A stretch of 64,000 nt of DNA, from contig VICG01000005.1 in the NCBI GenBank assembly GCA_008692225.1, forward strand, positions 1,893,001 to 1,957,000, in the 5' to 3' direction. Below, piece after piece: positions 20,847-32,658 of the stretch (its first letter is position 1; each line of letters starts with the position of its first letter). A program made the translations under genes and the position numbers. The DNA comes from Monilinia fructicola. Its lineage: Eukaryota > Ascomycota > Leotiomycetes > Helotiales > Sclerotiniaceae. The notes under the pieces are model-generated. The model had not been told where the DNA came from. It saw nothing but the letters and a program-made list of their open reading frames with translations, and did not search any database.

Positions 20847-23579
20847 ATGAATCGGCCAGGTATGAGGCTCCTGAACTCCCTTCTTCCCCTCGATGTGCCC
20901 CGCTGCACGGCTGCAATAGAGAAGGGGGACAGCTTGCATTGGATAATACCTTGGATGGGAGTCAAATACCGGAAGTCAAGGAAATGCAGGGCATACCGGA
21001 CTCCCAGTGTTAGGAGTGTTTTAGACATTGGATCGCGGATGGATTGCGGATGGGTTATGGAGATGGTGAAGGAAATCTGCATGCAGTTGGATTTCACAAT
21101 CTAGATGACACCAGCTGGGATGCCTTCAGTGAAGGGGTGATCGCTTGACCTGCTAGTCTTTTCCGGGGGGATGAAATTGGGATCTCGCATCTGGTGCCAG
21201 CGGGAACCTGCGGCTAGAAGTGTTTGGTCGCATTGATCCGGGACAATCGTGGAGGCTGTTATGGCCCTTTTGTGCCAGAGGGATTGCTTAGGGAAAATAT
21301 GCTAACTCTATCATCTCAGGTATAGGACCGCAAGCAATGCGTGGTATACCTAATGGATTCCCAAATCAACAACAAATGCAGAACAGGAGTGTATCAAGTA
21401 GGATACCGCCCAGTGGAAAGATGGGTACGATTCATACCCCTCAGTTGGTAGAACAATACAAGGAGAGCGTATGTATGCTGATGTTTGTCGATGAGTTATA
21501 GCAAACAATGGAGCGACATGGGCCTTTGGGGGTGTACCGATGGGAGGAGCGGGTCTAGGGAATCCGCGTCCAAATAATGGACCCATGACAAGCTTTGCAC
21601 AAACAATAGGAGGGTCATCACAGCCAGCAACACCGCTAGATTTGTCGTAAGTCGTTCCTACTTTTTCTTCTCATAGTACACCACCTAGTCTTCATAAAGA
21701 CATTCCTTCTTTCTTCCTGAGATGTTTCCCTCAATCCTTCCTTCTCCGCATCAAATCCAGAAATGGATGAAGTATATCCATCAAAGGATAATGGCCTTAC
21801 ACGTCCGTACTCTCCAGGAAGGTATAATTATCCCCTCAAAAAACTCTCTTAATGAACAGCAAGTTTCATGTTACAGAGATACAATTTGTAGTTCTGTGGA
21901 ATCCAGCACCTTTGATACTGTCTGCTTCAATCCTCTTCCCTTTTCTCGTTAACCCTCTCGTTACTCCCTAAATTGACACTTGAATTTGCTAACGTTTGTT
22001 TCAGTGAATTTCCCTCACTATCAGGAAACCAACCACAGCATAATCAATCAACATGGGGAGCGACAGGGGCGCGTAACGTTGGTCCATCAGCAAACATAAG
22101 GTTGCAGCAGTCAGCTGGATTATCTGCACAGCATGCTGCTCAGCAACAGCAGCAGCAGGATGAGCTCTTCAACTCATCAACTCAATTATCAAATAATTCG
22201 GGCGGGTTCAGATTTGGGGCTCAAAGTGCAGTTGGGCAATCATCACAGCCAAGCAGCGCAGATGACTTCCCACCTTTAAGGAATTCAAATGGAGAGATCG
22301 GTCAAGATCGCGGTTCCAATTTAATACAAAATGTAGGGTTTGGAGCTGGTGGTGGAATAGGGTTTGGTTCTAGCAACCCAGCACAGCAAGCCAGGAGCAA
22401 TGGGCTCTTAAATGCTTTATCTGGTGGTAGCCGAGCTGCACCGGGGAATAGAGTTGCTTCACCAGGAAGCTTGTCAGGTGAGACTTCCAAAGGTGATTGG
22501 ATGTTATGTTATTGAACCCTTCGGCTAATCTTATTCACTACCAAGGCCCATCCACAAACAGATCTCCAATAGACTCCAGTCGCCAAGGTCTACAAAATCT
22601 TGGAGAGAATGAAATTGGGGTAAGATAAATAAACTTTTATAATTCATTGAAATCTTGCTAATCAACCTGCGCAGGGCTTTTCAAACAATCATTTTGGCTC
22701 TTCAAATCCAGTACCACTTCGAGAAGAAGATAATCAGCAACAATTCAATATGCCCACAGCAACTGGCTCGCGATCTGATGGTCCATCTACCCTAACACAA
22801 GCACAGGAATCCGATCCCAGTTCTGCGCAAAGGAGTGCTGAGGATGCAGACTCTAAAGTACAAGATCCACTAGCTCACATGAGTGACACCGACAGATGGG
22901 GACTTAAGGGGTTTTCTTATATGATGAACAATTTCCCTGACTATGCCGCCCTTGTTACTGGAACTGATATCAACCACTTGGGTCTCGACTTACTTTCTGA
23001 ACAGTAAGTATTTACTTGCTTACCTTCTACCTTTCAGAGTAAATATTCCCGCGGTGCTAACAAATACAAGACCCATCTCAAATCAAATTTACTCTCTCTG
23101 GGATAATGAGCCACCACGACCAGATGTCGCCCCTTTCAGTCTGCCTGAATGTTATCGCGTTCTTAATGTCGCTCCTCTCGAAAGCAAGATGCCCAATTTT
23201 AACGAAGAGGCCCTATTGTTCATGTTCTACAGCAATCCGGGTGACAAGCAGCAGCTTATGGCAGCTAGGGAGCTGTAAGTAAAGTATCTCTCTTATTACA
23301 TGTCATATGCTAATATATTTCTTGCTTGTCAGTGGCAATCGAAACTGGCGTTATCACAAAAAGCTGCAAGTTTGGCTTACCAAAGATGATTTGATGGTTC
23401 CACGTCAAATCTCCCAGCAAATGGAGCAAGGCTATTATATCTTCTTCGACGTCAAGTCTTGGTCAAGAGAACGAGTAAGTATTTACGCCATTGTATATAT
23501 AAGATGGTTCACTAACATGACCTAGCGCGAATTTACGTTGTCTTACGATGACTTGGAGAGACTCGAGGAACGTTTTTAA
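20847..23579 (+). CDS. not2: CCR4-NOT complex subunit NOT2
   Basis: NOT2 is a scaffold subunit of the CCR4-NOT complex, which deadenylates mRNA and affects transcription. Nine exons: 20847-20859, 21320-21424, 21502-21646, 22005-22477, 22546-22619, 22675-23003, 23071-23274, 23333-23474 and 23526-23579. They total 1,539 nt (512 residues). The first exon codes only MNRPG and precedes a 460-bp intron; this start is chosen because phase and sequence join to GIGPQAMRGIPNGF. The conserved N-terminal patch TPLDLSEFPSLSGN spans intron 3. The C-terminal NOT2/3/5 box is clear: YSLWDNEPPRPD, FMFYSNPGD, YHKKLQVWLTKDDLMVPRQI, GYYIFFDVKSW, ending LERLEERF. The middle is Gln/Asn/Ser/Gly-rich low complexity. 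No frame breaks. Assignment is very secure. Confidence 0.95.
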
Positions 23580-24288
23580 TCTCTTCAAAATCTGCAATCT
23601 CGCGAGGCTGACTGTACACCATGCTCGTCTATCTAATTACTACGGCCGCTACTTCTGTTTGCAGTGGGGCTTGGCTTTCTTTTTTAGCGGAGTACATAGG
23701 AGGGAATGACTTGCTTAGGCTGCTGGACTCATTATGGCTGGCTGGCGTTTCACGTATAAGCTTCTGCAAAGCTCGCCGGAAGGTTGTGATTATGGCAGAT
23801 CAAGGGATATAACGGATCAATAAAAATGATTGTGCTTGCTGCTTGCCTCGTTAACTTTCATGGGTTTCTTGCTACAATGCTAATTGAATTGAATGATGCA
23901 ACTTTGGAACCACCACCAGAGTGATATTGACACCAATACTTTTTTTGATTCCAAATTGATGATAATATTTGAATGGGCAGCTCACAGTAAGGCCTCGGGA
24001 AATATGATGACATTGTTTTCAAATCCGTCTCGAAAGGTGTATTACATTTCAAAAAAAAGGGCTCTGGTAACTAACTAATATACATGAAAGAATGACATCA
24101 TGATTCCCCCGGGACTTGACCGCAGCCAAGTCTGAAGCCCCCTCCAACCACCCACAACTCCTAGATATACATGTATGTACACAGGATGCATATATATAAA
24201 TGAATCCCCCATAGAAACTCCGAACCGATTTCATAGTAAAAGCCCCTCCCACCCGTGATATCTTGATATGAGAAAATAATCCATAACA
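23580..24288. other. Convergent 3' regions between not2 and the membrane-protein gene
   Basis: No gene seen. The region holds the 3' untranslated parts of two convergent genes. T- and A-rich tracts near 23939-23946 and 24048-24060 are the only visible structure. Confidence 0.5.
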
Positions 24289-26128
24289 TTACATATGTGC
24301 ATCGTAGTCGCGTAGTTCTTCCTCAATATGCTCTTCCTCAACCTCGATCGTCTTGACTACATCGATATGTATATCCCAGCCCCCCTCCCTCTCCCTGTCC
24401 CTGTCCCTCCCCCTCTCCTTCTCCATAGAGCGAGTGTGTCCACTGGACTCCTCGCTCGAAGTAGTTTCCCCGTTTCCATCCCTATCTCTGGTTCGACCCC
24501 TATCCCGTCGTACCGATCCTATGATTCTCCGTGGCATGCTCGAATTACGGGCTTTGCTCGGATCAACGTGGCTATTCACGCGACCATCAAAAAGAAGGGG
24601 ATGATGGGGCGCCAGGCACCGTTCCAATTTCCGTCTCCTCATCATACTTCTCGTTCGAATTTCCTCGTATGGTGTTCGTGATGCTTGAAAGTTCAAGAAT
24701 ACTCGTGCCTACTGTACGGTCGTGGAGAGAATCTTCGCCGTTCAAAGGCGTCATCGAACTCTCCCGGGTGAGAGTCCGGGGATGCGATTTCGAAGTTGAT
24801 GTGATGCCGAAACCCGGATAGGGAATTGGATCGCCCTTGGAATTGAAGTAGGGGTTGTAATTTGGGTGGTGATCGAAGTTGGTGCGAGAGAGTTGCGAAT
24901 TGAAGAGTTTGGGGATGTAGGTTACGAAGAATGCCTTGGTAGCGGGAATAGAGGTGCAGATCTTTTGGGAGTGATTAGTTTTGGGGGAAAGTGGAGAGGG
25001 GATGTTGGAACGTACAATTCCAATATACAGCTCAACGGCTGCAGAAATCCACACGGGATATGAAGCCCATACTTGATCCCATACTTGGGTGACTATGTAC
25101 ATGTAGTAGGTCCGGACTATACCGGCGAAACAGGAGAGGAGACCGAGAACGAAGAGGAGAGAGACGAGGAATTGCTGGCGGCGAGGGAGGTTAGTTGAGT
25201 ACTAGGAAATATCATTAGTGTCAGACTTGGATTACGAATTGTGGGGAGGAAACTAACCACTGTACGGATAGGAAGGATGACGACTAAGAAATCGGTAATG
25301 GTATTGATAATCCCTGCGAGTAGGAGTGTAGAAGATTGATTGATACAGTTCGGCTGAGGATCCAGGGTCAACTTCCAGTAATCTTGCGGGGGTCTGTTAT
25401 AATGTTAGTATATCATCCTGCATCTCAATTCATTGCTCTCCATCTTATCCCATCATGTCAACATCAAAGAAAAGGATCATTGGTTGACTAACCTACATTG
25501 GAACACCAACACGATACAAAATAGACCTCCCTGCAACCCCACTATACAAATTGCAGCTAGCGTGACCCTTCTCCAGAACATCGAGGCACTGGTTAACATG
25601 CGGCGGACGAGCATCAACATGGATAATTTTGTAAAGGTGCAGGCGGCAGCGAACATGACTTCTATTAGGAGGACCATTTTGAGACCAAATTCAACTTGAG
25701 ATTGAGGAATGTCGTACTAGATGACTGTTAGCGATGGACAAAGAGGTCCGTATGGCTGGGGAGCATCCATACTTGATGTCGAATCCACATAAATTTGAGA
25801 TCTGCCAGCAAACTCAAAATAAAAAATGCAGTGGTAGGAACCTAAATTCCCAGTTTGTTAGCACTTCCGTTCTTCTCATATAACACGTCTACCTTCTTTC
25901 AAAGTACAGCCTCTAGGAAAGACCAACCATAGCAAGCAAGATCATCACATCATCCGCCCCGAACGAAGCCCTTAGCCTTGTCCTCGTCCATATCCTCAAT
26001 ACCATAAAGCAACATAAAATTGTATACAGCACCACATTCAGAATAACATTTTCCCACCCGTGTGTTTCTGGATCGACGTAATTTGGCTTGGGCCACGAGG
26101 CAATTACCCAAGCTGGAGGTTGCTGCAT
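24289..26128 (-). pseudogene. Seven-helix integral membrane protein (fungal rhodopsin-like domain, PTH11-like), frame break near the 3' end
   Basis: Begins MQQPPAWVIASWPKPNYVDP at 26128 and reads leftward through about five exons. Seven hydrophobic segments are visible, among them VILNVVLYTILCCFMVLRIW, LIEVMFAAACTFTKLSMLML, TLLLAGIINTITDFLVVILP and LVSLLFVLGLLSCFAGIVRT. Family hallmarks are the acidic GADDVMIL after helix 1, YDIPQ in the second outer loop, PQDYWKL and NLPRRQQ. This fits the fungal rhodopsin-domain family related to PTH11-type receptors. The long cytosolic tail reads KYDEETEIGTVPGAPSSPSF then stops at 24587. Removing one T from a T5 run there joins it to DGRVNSHVDPSKARNSSMPR and an Arg/Asp-repeat tail ending DVVKTIEVEEEHIEEELRDY near 24289. 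The ligand is unknown. Without the repair the protein is merely shorter by about 95 residues. Confidence 0.75.
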
Positions 26129-27480
26129 ATTGCTATCTCCACGACTTCAGACGCAAACGCACAGCTTCAAATGAAAAGAATGGAATCGAGACTGAAATTG
26201 AAGAGAATGGAAGGTATAATGTTGATCGAATAAAAGATCGTGGAGTGTTAGAAAAACTACTAGTATTCAATATATTGAAAGGGTCCAAAAGAGAGTCAGG
26301 TTTATGTCATAACAATACGTCAAGTAATGTTATGTACAACAAGGACCAGTATAAGGAGAAACAGAAGTGAAAGAAGGTAAAAAGTCAAAAGAAAAGAGAG
26401 AGAGAGCGGAGACTGTAAACATTCTGAAGGGACTACTGGGTTTAAACCAGACGGGCTGCGGTTAAGCATCCTCGCTGTGACCGACAGATCCATGAAGCAC
26501 ATCCCATCTTTCGCATTTAGTCCTTCCATTTGCCTTCTCAAACGGCCTTACCGCGCCGCCGATGCGGAACATCCACGGTGATTTTGGCGTGGAAGTGTCA
26601 TTTTGCGGAGAATCCTTACTCGAAGATGCACTCTAGCCAATCCCAGATATGGACTCGGAGGCTCCAAACGATGAATCATAAGAGTAGAGGTATCTCTGAT
26701 ATGGGTAATATAGAGATCATGAATCTTTCATTCCCTGTTGACGTATTGATGTAGATTCCTTTGGAGCTCTCAGGACTCGTCACTCGTGGCATGGGGAGGG
26801 AACAAGGTTCAATCAAGACCACAAGCTTTGAGCTATCGAGATTATCCCGCAATTATCTCGGAACAGATTCATCCAATGATGAGAGAATAAGTTTCGGTTA
26901 TCAAACTTATTAGTCTTAATGAAACTTTCGATCAAGACTTCAATGAGAATATTTCAAAGGGTCAATTTCATTTCATGTCTGTGTGTAGTGTGTAGGTATG
27001 CACTATTGAAATTTGAAGAGCTCTCGGACAATAGGAAAATAGGACTATGAGGCTAATCAATTTTAGTATTGGGTAAACTTGTCAAGAATGACTCGAGGGG
27101 TTCAAGAGGAAATTATGAACATGCGCAGGTGAACATAAATATGAACATGAACATGAATATACACATAAACATAAACACAAACACAAACATCAACATGAAC
27201 ATGGCTTTTACTCTGTATACCAAGTTAACAATGCGGTGATGAATGCCCTCACGGAGTAGTCTAGTGTTTTACATTCGTAGACTATGCCAAATTGTCATTA
27301 TTCAGGTAGAACTACCCCGGTATCTAACGTAAATGCCAGTGCTTTTTTATTTTTGCGGTCAAGAACCATTCTTCTGATGATGAAAGTTCATAATCCATGA
27401 GCCATGAGCCATGACCAAGGAAAGGAAGAATTTAATGATATCACATTACAGACAAACTCCCTTCAGAAATATCCTTACAT
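26129..27480. other. Intergenic region
   Basis: No convincing gene. Contains repeated AACATGAACAT-like and ACATAAACA-like words (about 27118-27200). The right part holds the 3' region of the eIF3g gene and the left part the promoter of the membrane-protein gene. Confidence 0.5.
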
Positions 27481-28513
27481 CTATGAAGCCTTCTTCGCGA
27501 ACTCGACTCGTAAAATCAAGTGCTTGAAACCATAACCGTCCATTTTCTCGCATGCTTTCGCAGCGTCTGTTCTCTCCTGGAAGCTGATAAAGGCAAATCC
27601 CTTTGCCAAACCAGTTTCTCTATCCTTCGCCAGAAAGACTCTTGTGACCCTGCCGAAACGTTCGAACATGTCGCGAAGTTCTGGTTCTTCGGCCATTTCT
27701 GAGACCTATTTTTTATGTTAGTAAAGCAGGTGAGTCGGATGGAAAGCACTGAGCTTACGTTTGTAACACGCAGGGTAGCCAAATCATCTCTCTCAAACTT
27801 GCCACCACCCATTCTCTCACCACCAGCAGCACCGCCATTTCGAAGATGAGGTGGCACATATGAGGATTTGCCGGCACCAAGACCGCCAGGACCTTCTGGG
27901 GTATCTGCATGGCCAGCAGCAACATCGACTGCTCCTTCCTCGCCCAAAGGTGCCATTGTGCCCTTGAAGGGACACTTGGCTGTAAAATGCTCTCCACTAC
28001 AAATACGACATTTGACTTGCTTATCCTTCAACTTGTTCTTCATGGCCCCGGCGTCTGTAACCTCCTCCTTGGCATCCTTTCTCCAGTTTGTGCTTGGTCG
28101 GAAAATGATGTTCTCTCCTACACTTGTTGTATCCGAAGCAGGCTGAAGTTAAAAAAATCAGTCTTTATTTCTCCCTCAATTAAAGAACCTTCTAAACTCA
28201 CTCCTGCAGCATCCTTTTGGGATAATCCGAATTTGCTCCATGACTTTCTTTCGGCGACTCTTGGGTTGACAATCTCCTTGACCTTTGTAAATCTGATGCG
28301 GCGTGTAGTCTTGACCTTCTTTCCATCATCGTTGAATCGCCATGTTACGATAGTTTGTGTGCCATCTTTATTGGTAGTGGTCGTTGATTGCGGGAGTTCG
28401 TTAGAATCCTCGAGATCCTCATCATCGGCCCAATCTCGATTACTATGATTTGTTAGATTACGTTGACGGTTGAGTGCAAATATTGAATTTTCTCACTTTG
28501 CGACTCTAGACAT
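27481..28513 (-). CDS. tif35: Translation initiation factor eIF3 subunit g
   Basis: eIF3g is an RNA-binding subunit of the cytosolic eIF3 complex, which helps load the 40S ribosome and scan mRNA. From ATG 28513 a 17-nt first exon (MSRVA) joins [18 protein letters not shown], then [20 protein letters not shown] and [21 protein letters not shown] zinc-knuckle-like [17 protein letters not shown] follows, with VPPHLRNGG after it. The C-terminal RNA-recognition motif includes [31 protein letters not shown] (RNP1 KGFAFI) and [11 protein letters not shown]. Three short introns are visible. The order of domains and the N-terminal region are typical of fungal eIF3g. No breaks are seen. The gene is convergent with nothing close; its 5' side faces the mitochondrial Hsp70 gene's 3' end. 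Confidence 0.93.
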
Positions 28514-29437
28514 TTTGTGAATAGATGTGTTCTTTGTGGGGAATTTGACGAGCGTATCGCGACTAAGATACTAGCTTTTTTTCCGTATCAAGCCCTTAAG
28601 ATTCTCTCTGCTAAGATTCAATGGCAGAGTGGTTGATCGTGACCTCGATTGTGGGGTGGTGTCAGAAGTTCGACGTGAAGTTCTTATTTAAAAATATCGC
28701 TTTGAGTGGGTGGGTGAAATTTGCTAGGGCGAGCTTTCGTTATCAAGATTAGTCTAACCACTTTCGGCGCTAGTGGGGTAATATACAGTCTCGTCTTGTC
28801 CTCGCCTCTCGCCTCCTTATGAAGTTCCTCAACAATTTGTAAGCATTTCATCAATCGTTATCTTGCTTCATCTTGAATCCATGAAGCCTTTGCAGAATTG
28901 ATCGAGGTAGCATGGTGGCGCGTTTTCAAGTAAAATCCCTCTCACCTTGCTACTAAGAAGAAGATTCATCCCATTGGACACAGCAGGCCGAAGGTTTATT
29001 TCAAATCATAAAAGAGTGGATGGATGTTGCTAACTAAGTGAGCTTGGAATTTTACAAGACATGCCATATTATTTGCAAATTGATTCGATTGGGAGTGCCA
29101 TCAAATATTGGGGATCTTCAGATTAAATCATGAGAGGGGATGTCATATTATTCGTCGTCGTCTTATCCTAATTTTATACATTGCTAGAGTAATGCCATTT
29201 TCCATAATTTTGCCTCATAACACATTCCCTGAACGCTGAAATCAAGCGAACAGTATTGGTTGCTCCAACGCCTTTCTGTCCCAAAGCTATGAAGAGTAAA
29301 AAAAGTTGTATGTGACAACAAGGGAAATCGTTGCTTATATGCAACATATGAGTACAAGAATACAATGAGTGGTGCTCTACGCGCGCCCCCGGATATCGCT
29401 AAAAGAGTTGAGATGAAATTTGCCTATATTAAATTGT
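28514..29437. other. Intergenic region, promoter side of eIF3g
   Basis: About 0.9 kb without a supported gene. It holds the eIF3g promoter and the 3' region of the mitochondrial Hsp70 gene (stop at 29438-29440). Confidence 0.5.
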
Positions 29438-31675
29438 TCAAGGCTTCTTCTCGCCGTCCTTAGCCTCGCCTGCTGATGCGTTGCCCTCGGTACCCTCTGG
29501 CTTGGCCTCTCCAGACTCGGAGCGGGCCTTGTGCATCTTGTCGAAAAGGTTCAAGCTGGCGACTTGGAGCTCATCGGTCTTCTCCTTCAACTCAGCAGCA
29601 GTAACAGTACCTTCTCCAGACTGGCTCTTGGCAACAAACTCACGGAGAGCGGTGATCTTCTCACGGATACCATCAGCCTCGGTCTTGTCGAGTCTGTCAG
29701 CAAATTCGTTCAAAGCCTTCTCGGTATCGTTAAGGACACTGTCGGATCTGTTGGCAGCCTCAATAGCAGCCTTGCGCTCCTTGTCAGACTCGGCATATCT
29801 CTCGGAATCATCAACCATGTTTTGAATTTCTTGATCAGAAAGACCAGAACCGGAAGCAATGGTGATGGAGTGGTCCTTGTTGGTAGACTTGTCTTTGGCG
29901 TGAACGTGGACGATGGCGTCTGCGTCAATATCGAAAGTGACCTCAATTTGTGGGACACCTCTGTGGGCGGGTGGGATACCAACAAGCTGGAAGTTTCCGA
30001 GCATCTTGTTGTCGCGGACGAGTTCACGCTCACCTTGGTAAACCTTGATCTCGACAGCAGTTTGGAAATCGGCGGCAGTAGAAAAGATTTGAGACTTCTT
30101 GGTAGGAATGGTTGTGTTACGGTTGATCAATCGGGTGAATACACCTCCGAGGGTCTCAATACCAAGAGACAATGGAGTAACATCCAAGAGAAGAACATCG
30201 GTGACGTTACCGGCGAGGACACCACCTTGAATAGCAGCACCCATGGCAACAGCCTCATCTGGGTTGACGGACTTGGCTGGGTCACGGCCAAAGATGGACT
30301 TGACCGACTCGCTGACCTTTGGCATACGGGTCATTCCACCGACCAGGATAACCTCTTGGATGTCCTTGGCAGCAAGGTTGGCATCCTTCAAAGCTTTTCG
30401 AACTGGCTCAATGGTACGGGTGATCAATGGGTCAACGAGCTTCTCGAGTTGGGATCTAGAAAGCTTTTGGTTAATGTGCTTTGGTCCGGAAGAGTCGGCA
30501 GTGATGAAAGGAAGGTTGATATCAGTTTGCATGGAAGAAGATAACTCGATCTTGGCCTTCTCGGCGGCTTCACGGATACGTTGAATGGCCATGCGGTCAC
30601 CGGAAAGGTCAATTCCGGAGTCCTTCTTGAATTGTTGAACCAAGTGGCGAACCAAGTGGATGTCGAAATCTTCACCTCCCAAATGGGTATCACCGTTGGT
30701 AGATTTGACCTCGAAGACACCCTTTTGAATCTCAAGGACGGAAATATCGAAGGTACCTCCACCCAAATCGTAAACAGCGATGACCTTATCCTCATCCTTC
30801 TCCAAACCGTAAGCGAGAGCAGCAGCAGTTGGCTCGTTCACAACTCTGAGGACGTTCAAACCAGCAATTTGACCAGCATCCTTAGTAGCTTGACGTTGAG
30901 AATCGTTGAAGTATGCTGGAACGGTAACGACGGCATTTTGAACGGTCTTGGTAAGGTAAGCTTCGGCAGTTTCCTTCATCTTTTGCAAAACGAATCCACC
31001 AATTTGAGATGGAGAGTATTTCTCGCCACGAGCAGAAACCCAAGCATCGCCGTTTGTGTGTTGCACGATCTTGTATGGAACTTCCTTGATATCACGTTGA
31101 ACCTCAGCATCAGTGAACTTTCGTCCGATTAAACGCTTTGTGGCGAACAAAGTGTTCTCTGGGTTTACAACAGCTTGACGCTTTGCAGATACACCGACCA
31201 ATCTCTCGCCATCTTGGGCGAAAGCAACTACTGATGGAGTTGTACGGGCACCTATTGATCGAGTCAGCGCGGGGTTATGGGCATTGCGGTGGGTGCGAGA
31301 AACATACCTTCTGAGTTCTCAATAATCTTTGCAGTTTGTCCTTCCATCACAGCCACCGCTGAGTTAGTGGTACCTAGTGAAAAATCAGTACGCTGCGTTT
31401 TTCAATCAAGTTTGCTTGCCAAAAGCATCAGAGATGAACATACCCAAATCAATACCAATGACTGGTCCCTTGACCTTCTTGTCTGCATCATCTGAGTTCC
31501 ATCGTCTAGTAAACGATGTTCCTAATGGTGTGCGAAGAGGTGCAGAGCGTGTGACGGATGATGTTGCTCTTGGAAGCTATTGAAAAGGAAAAGTCAACTT
31601 CTTGTTATGCAATGCCTCTTAATCGGCGTTTTCAATTTCGAGACTTACAGCTCTGGAAATTCTGGAAGCAAACAT
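29438..31675 (-). CDS. ssc1: Mitochondrial Hsp70 (matrix DnaK-type chaperone)
   Basis: Mitochondrial Hsp70 drives protein import and folds matrix proteins, with ATP. Four exons. Exon 1 (from 31675) codes MFASRISRA, and exon 2 continues [20 protein letters not shown], a basic, Ser/Thr-rich mitochondrial presequence. The mature part starts near [20 protein letters not shown]. Hsp70 signatures follow: [37 protein letters not shown], and the interdomain linker region [19 protein letters not shown]. The end is Gly/Glu/Lys-rich ([10 protein letters not shown]) rather than EEVD or HDEL, as expected for the mitochondrial form. Length is about 680 residues, normal for the family, with no frame breaks. 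Its partners MDJ1 and Lon are encoded at 47.8 and 56.2 kb in this window. A large antisense frame here is an artefact. Confidence 0.96.
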
Positions 31676-32658
31676 CTTTTCTTTATCTTTGTCTCTTCTA
31701 TAAAACACAAAACCTAATTGTAGAAGTAATTATTGAATTAGGTAGGAGAAGAAGGAATGGGTATGGAAAAACAGATAAAAGTAGAGGGGTTGTTATGAAG
31801 ATTGAGGCAATGGAGGAGAAAATATAAATCAACGTCTGGCGACAAGGAAAAAAAATGTCAATTTTAGCGTGCTTTATCGATCAATCGGTAGAACATCATC
31901 GAATCGAAAGGCACGTGACAGTCTTATCTGGTCCAAGTGTTTATTACTGTGGCAAGGGTCTGAGGTATAAGCTGTGAGGCATGAAATTGTTTATCCACTT
32001 AGAATGCGGGATGAATGTACAGTAAGAATAACAGCCCTTAGTTGCAGATGCTAGTGGATGCTTGACATCGTCGTCATGAATACTCAGTACACGCCTTCAC
32101 AACCTCACTACTTCACAACTCTACAACTTCCGCAACTCCACAGCTCAGACTGGAACTTTAACTATCTACCTACAAACAATATATCCAGCAAATTCCATAT
32201 TGTACCTCGCATACCTTTGACAATTTGGGAGGCTCAGAGTTATTCCTTTCATCAAAGAAAGGGAAGTGTTTAAAAGAGCACGTCTGGGCGCATAAATAAT
32301 CTTCAGCATCCAACACATTTAATCTGATCCTGTTATACTTACTCTACTTTTGGTTTACATTCGGTTGTGCATGGTTGCAACATCTTAAGTGCATGACAGC
32401 ATGGCTGTCAAAGAAGAAAGCTCGTGAGTTTGTACAATGTAGTTCATGTTGTAAATATTTGACTTTGATCAATATGCCGATGCTGATCACTTGTGCCAAC
32501 ATAGATATCATCCTACAGAAGACTTGATTCACCTTTCACCTCGAAAATACTATCGTGCTTCCATAAGTCCAAGGTATGGAGGATAACCCATTGTGTGCAT
32601 GTGTTCTTGAAGCAGACCCGACGATGTAAAAGTTTCCAGTATTGCAGCAAATTCAACG
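31676..32658. promoter_or_regulatory. Divergent promoter region between ssc1 and the DUF2415 gene
   Basis: About 1 kb between two genes transcribed away from each other, so both promoters must lie here. I see no convincing heat-shock element array. GAAGAAGGAA occurs near 31748-31757 but lacks the alternating inverted GAA/TTC units. No gene is supported inside. Confidence 0.5.

Noticed and set aside
20688..21104. 138-codon plus frame
   Set aside because: Crosses the not2 start exon and its first intron; the not2 reading explains the only conserved part.
28622..28690. tRNA-like sequence (TGGCAGAGTGG with a later GTTCGAC)
   Set aside because: Resembles A and B boxes, but no acceptor stem or anticodon arm pairs around them.
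29531..30544. 337-codon open frame on the plus strand
   Set aside because: It is exactly antisense to the mitochondrial Hsp70 coding region. Long antisense frames are a well-known artefact of Hsp70 genes, and the translation resembles no protein family.
31740..31760. Heat-shock element upstream of ssc1
   Set aside because: GAAGAAGGAA is present but not the alternating inverted GAA/TTC pentamers that such an element needs.
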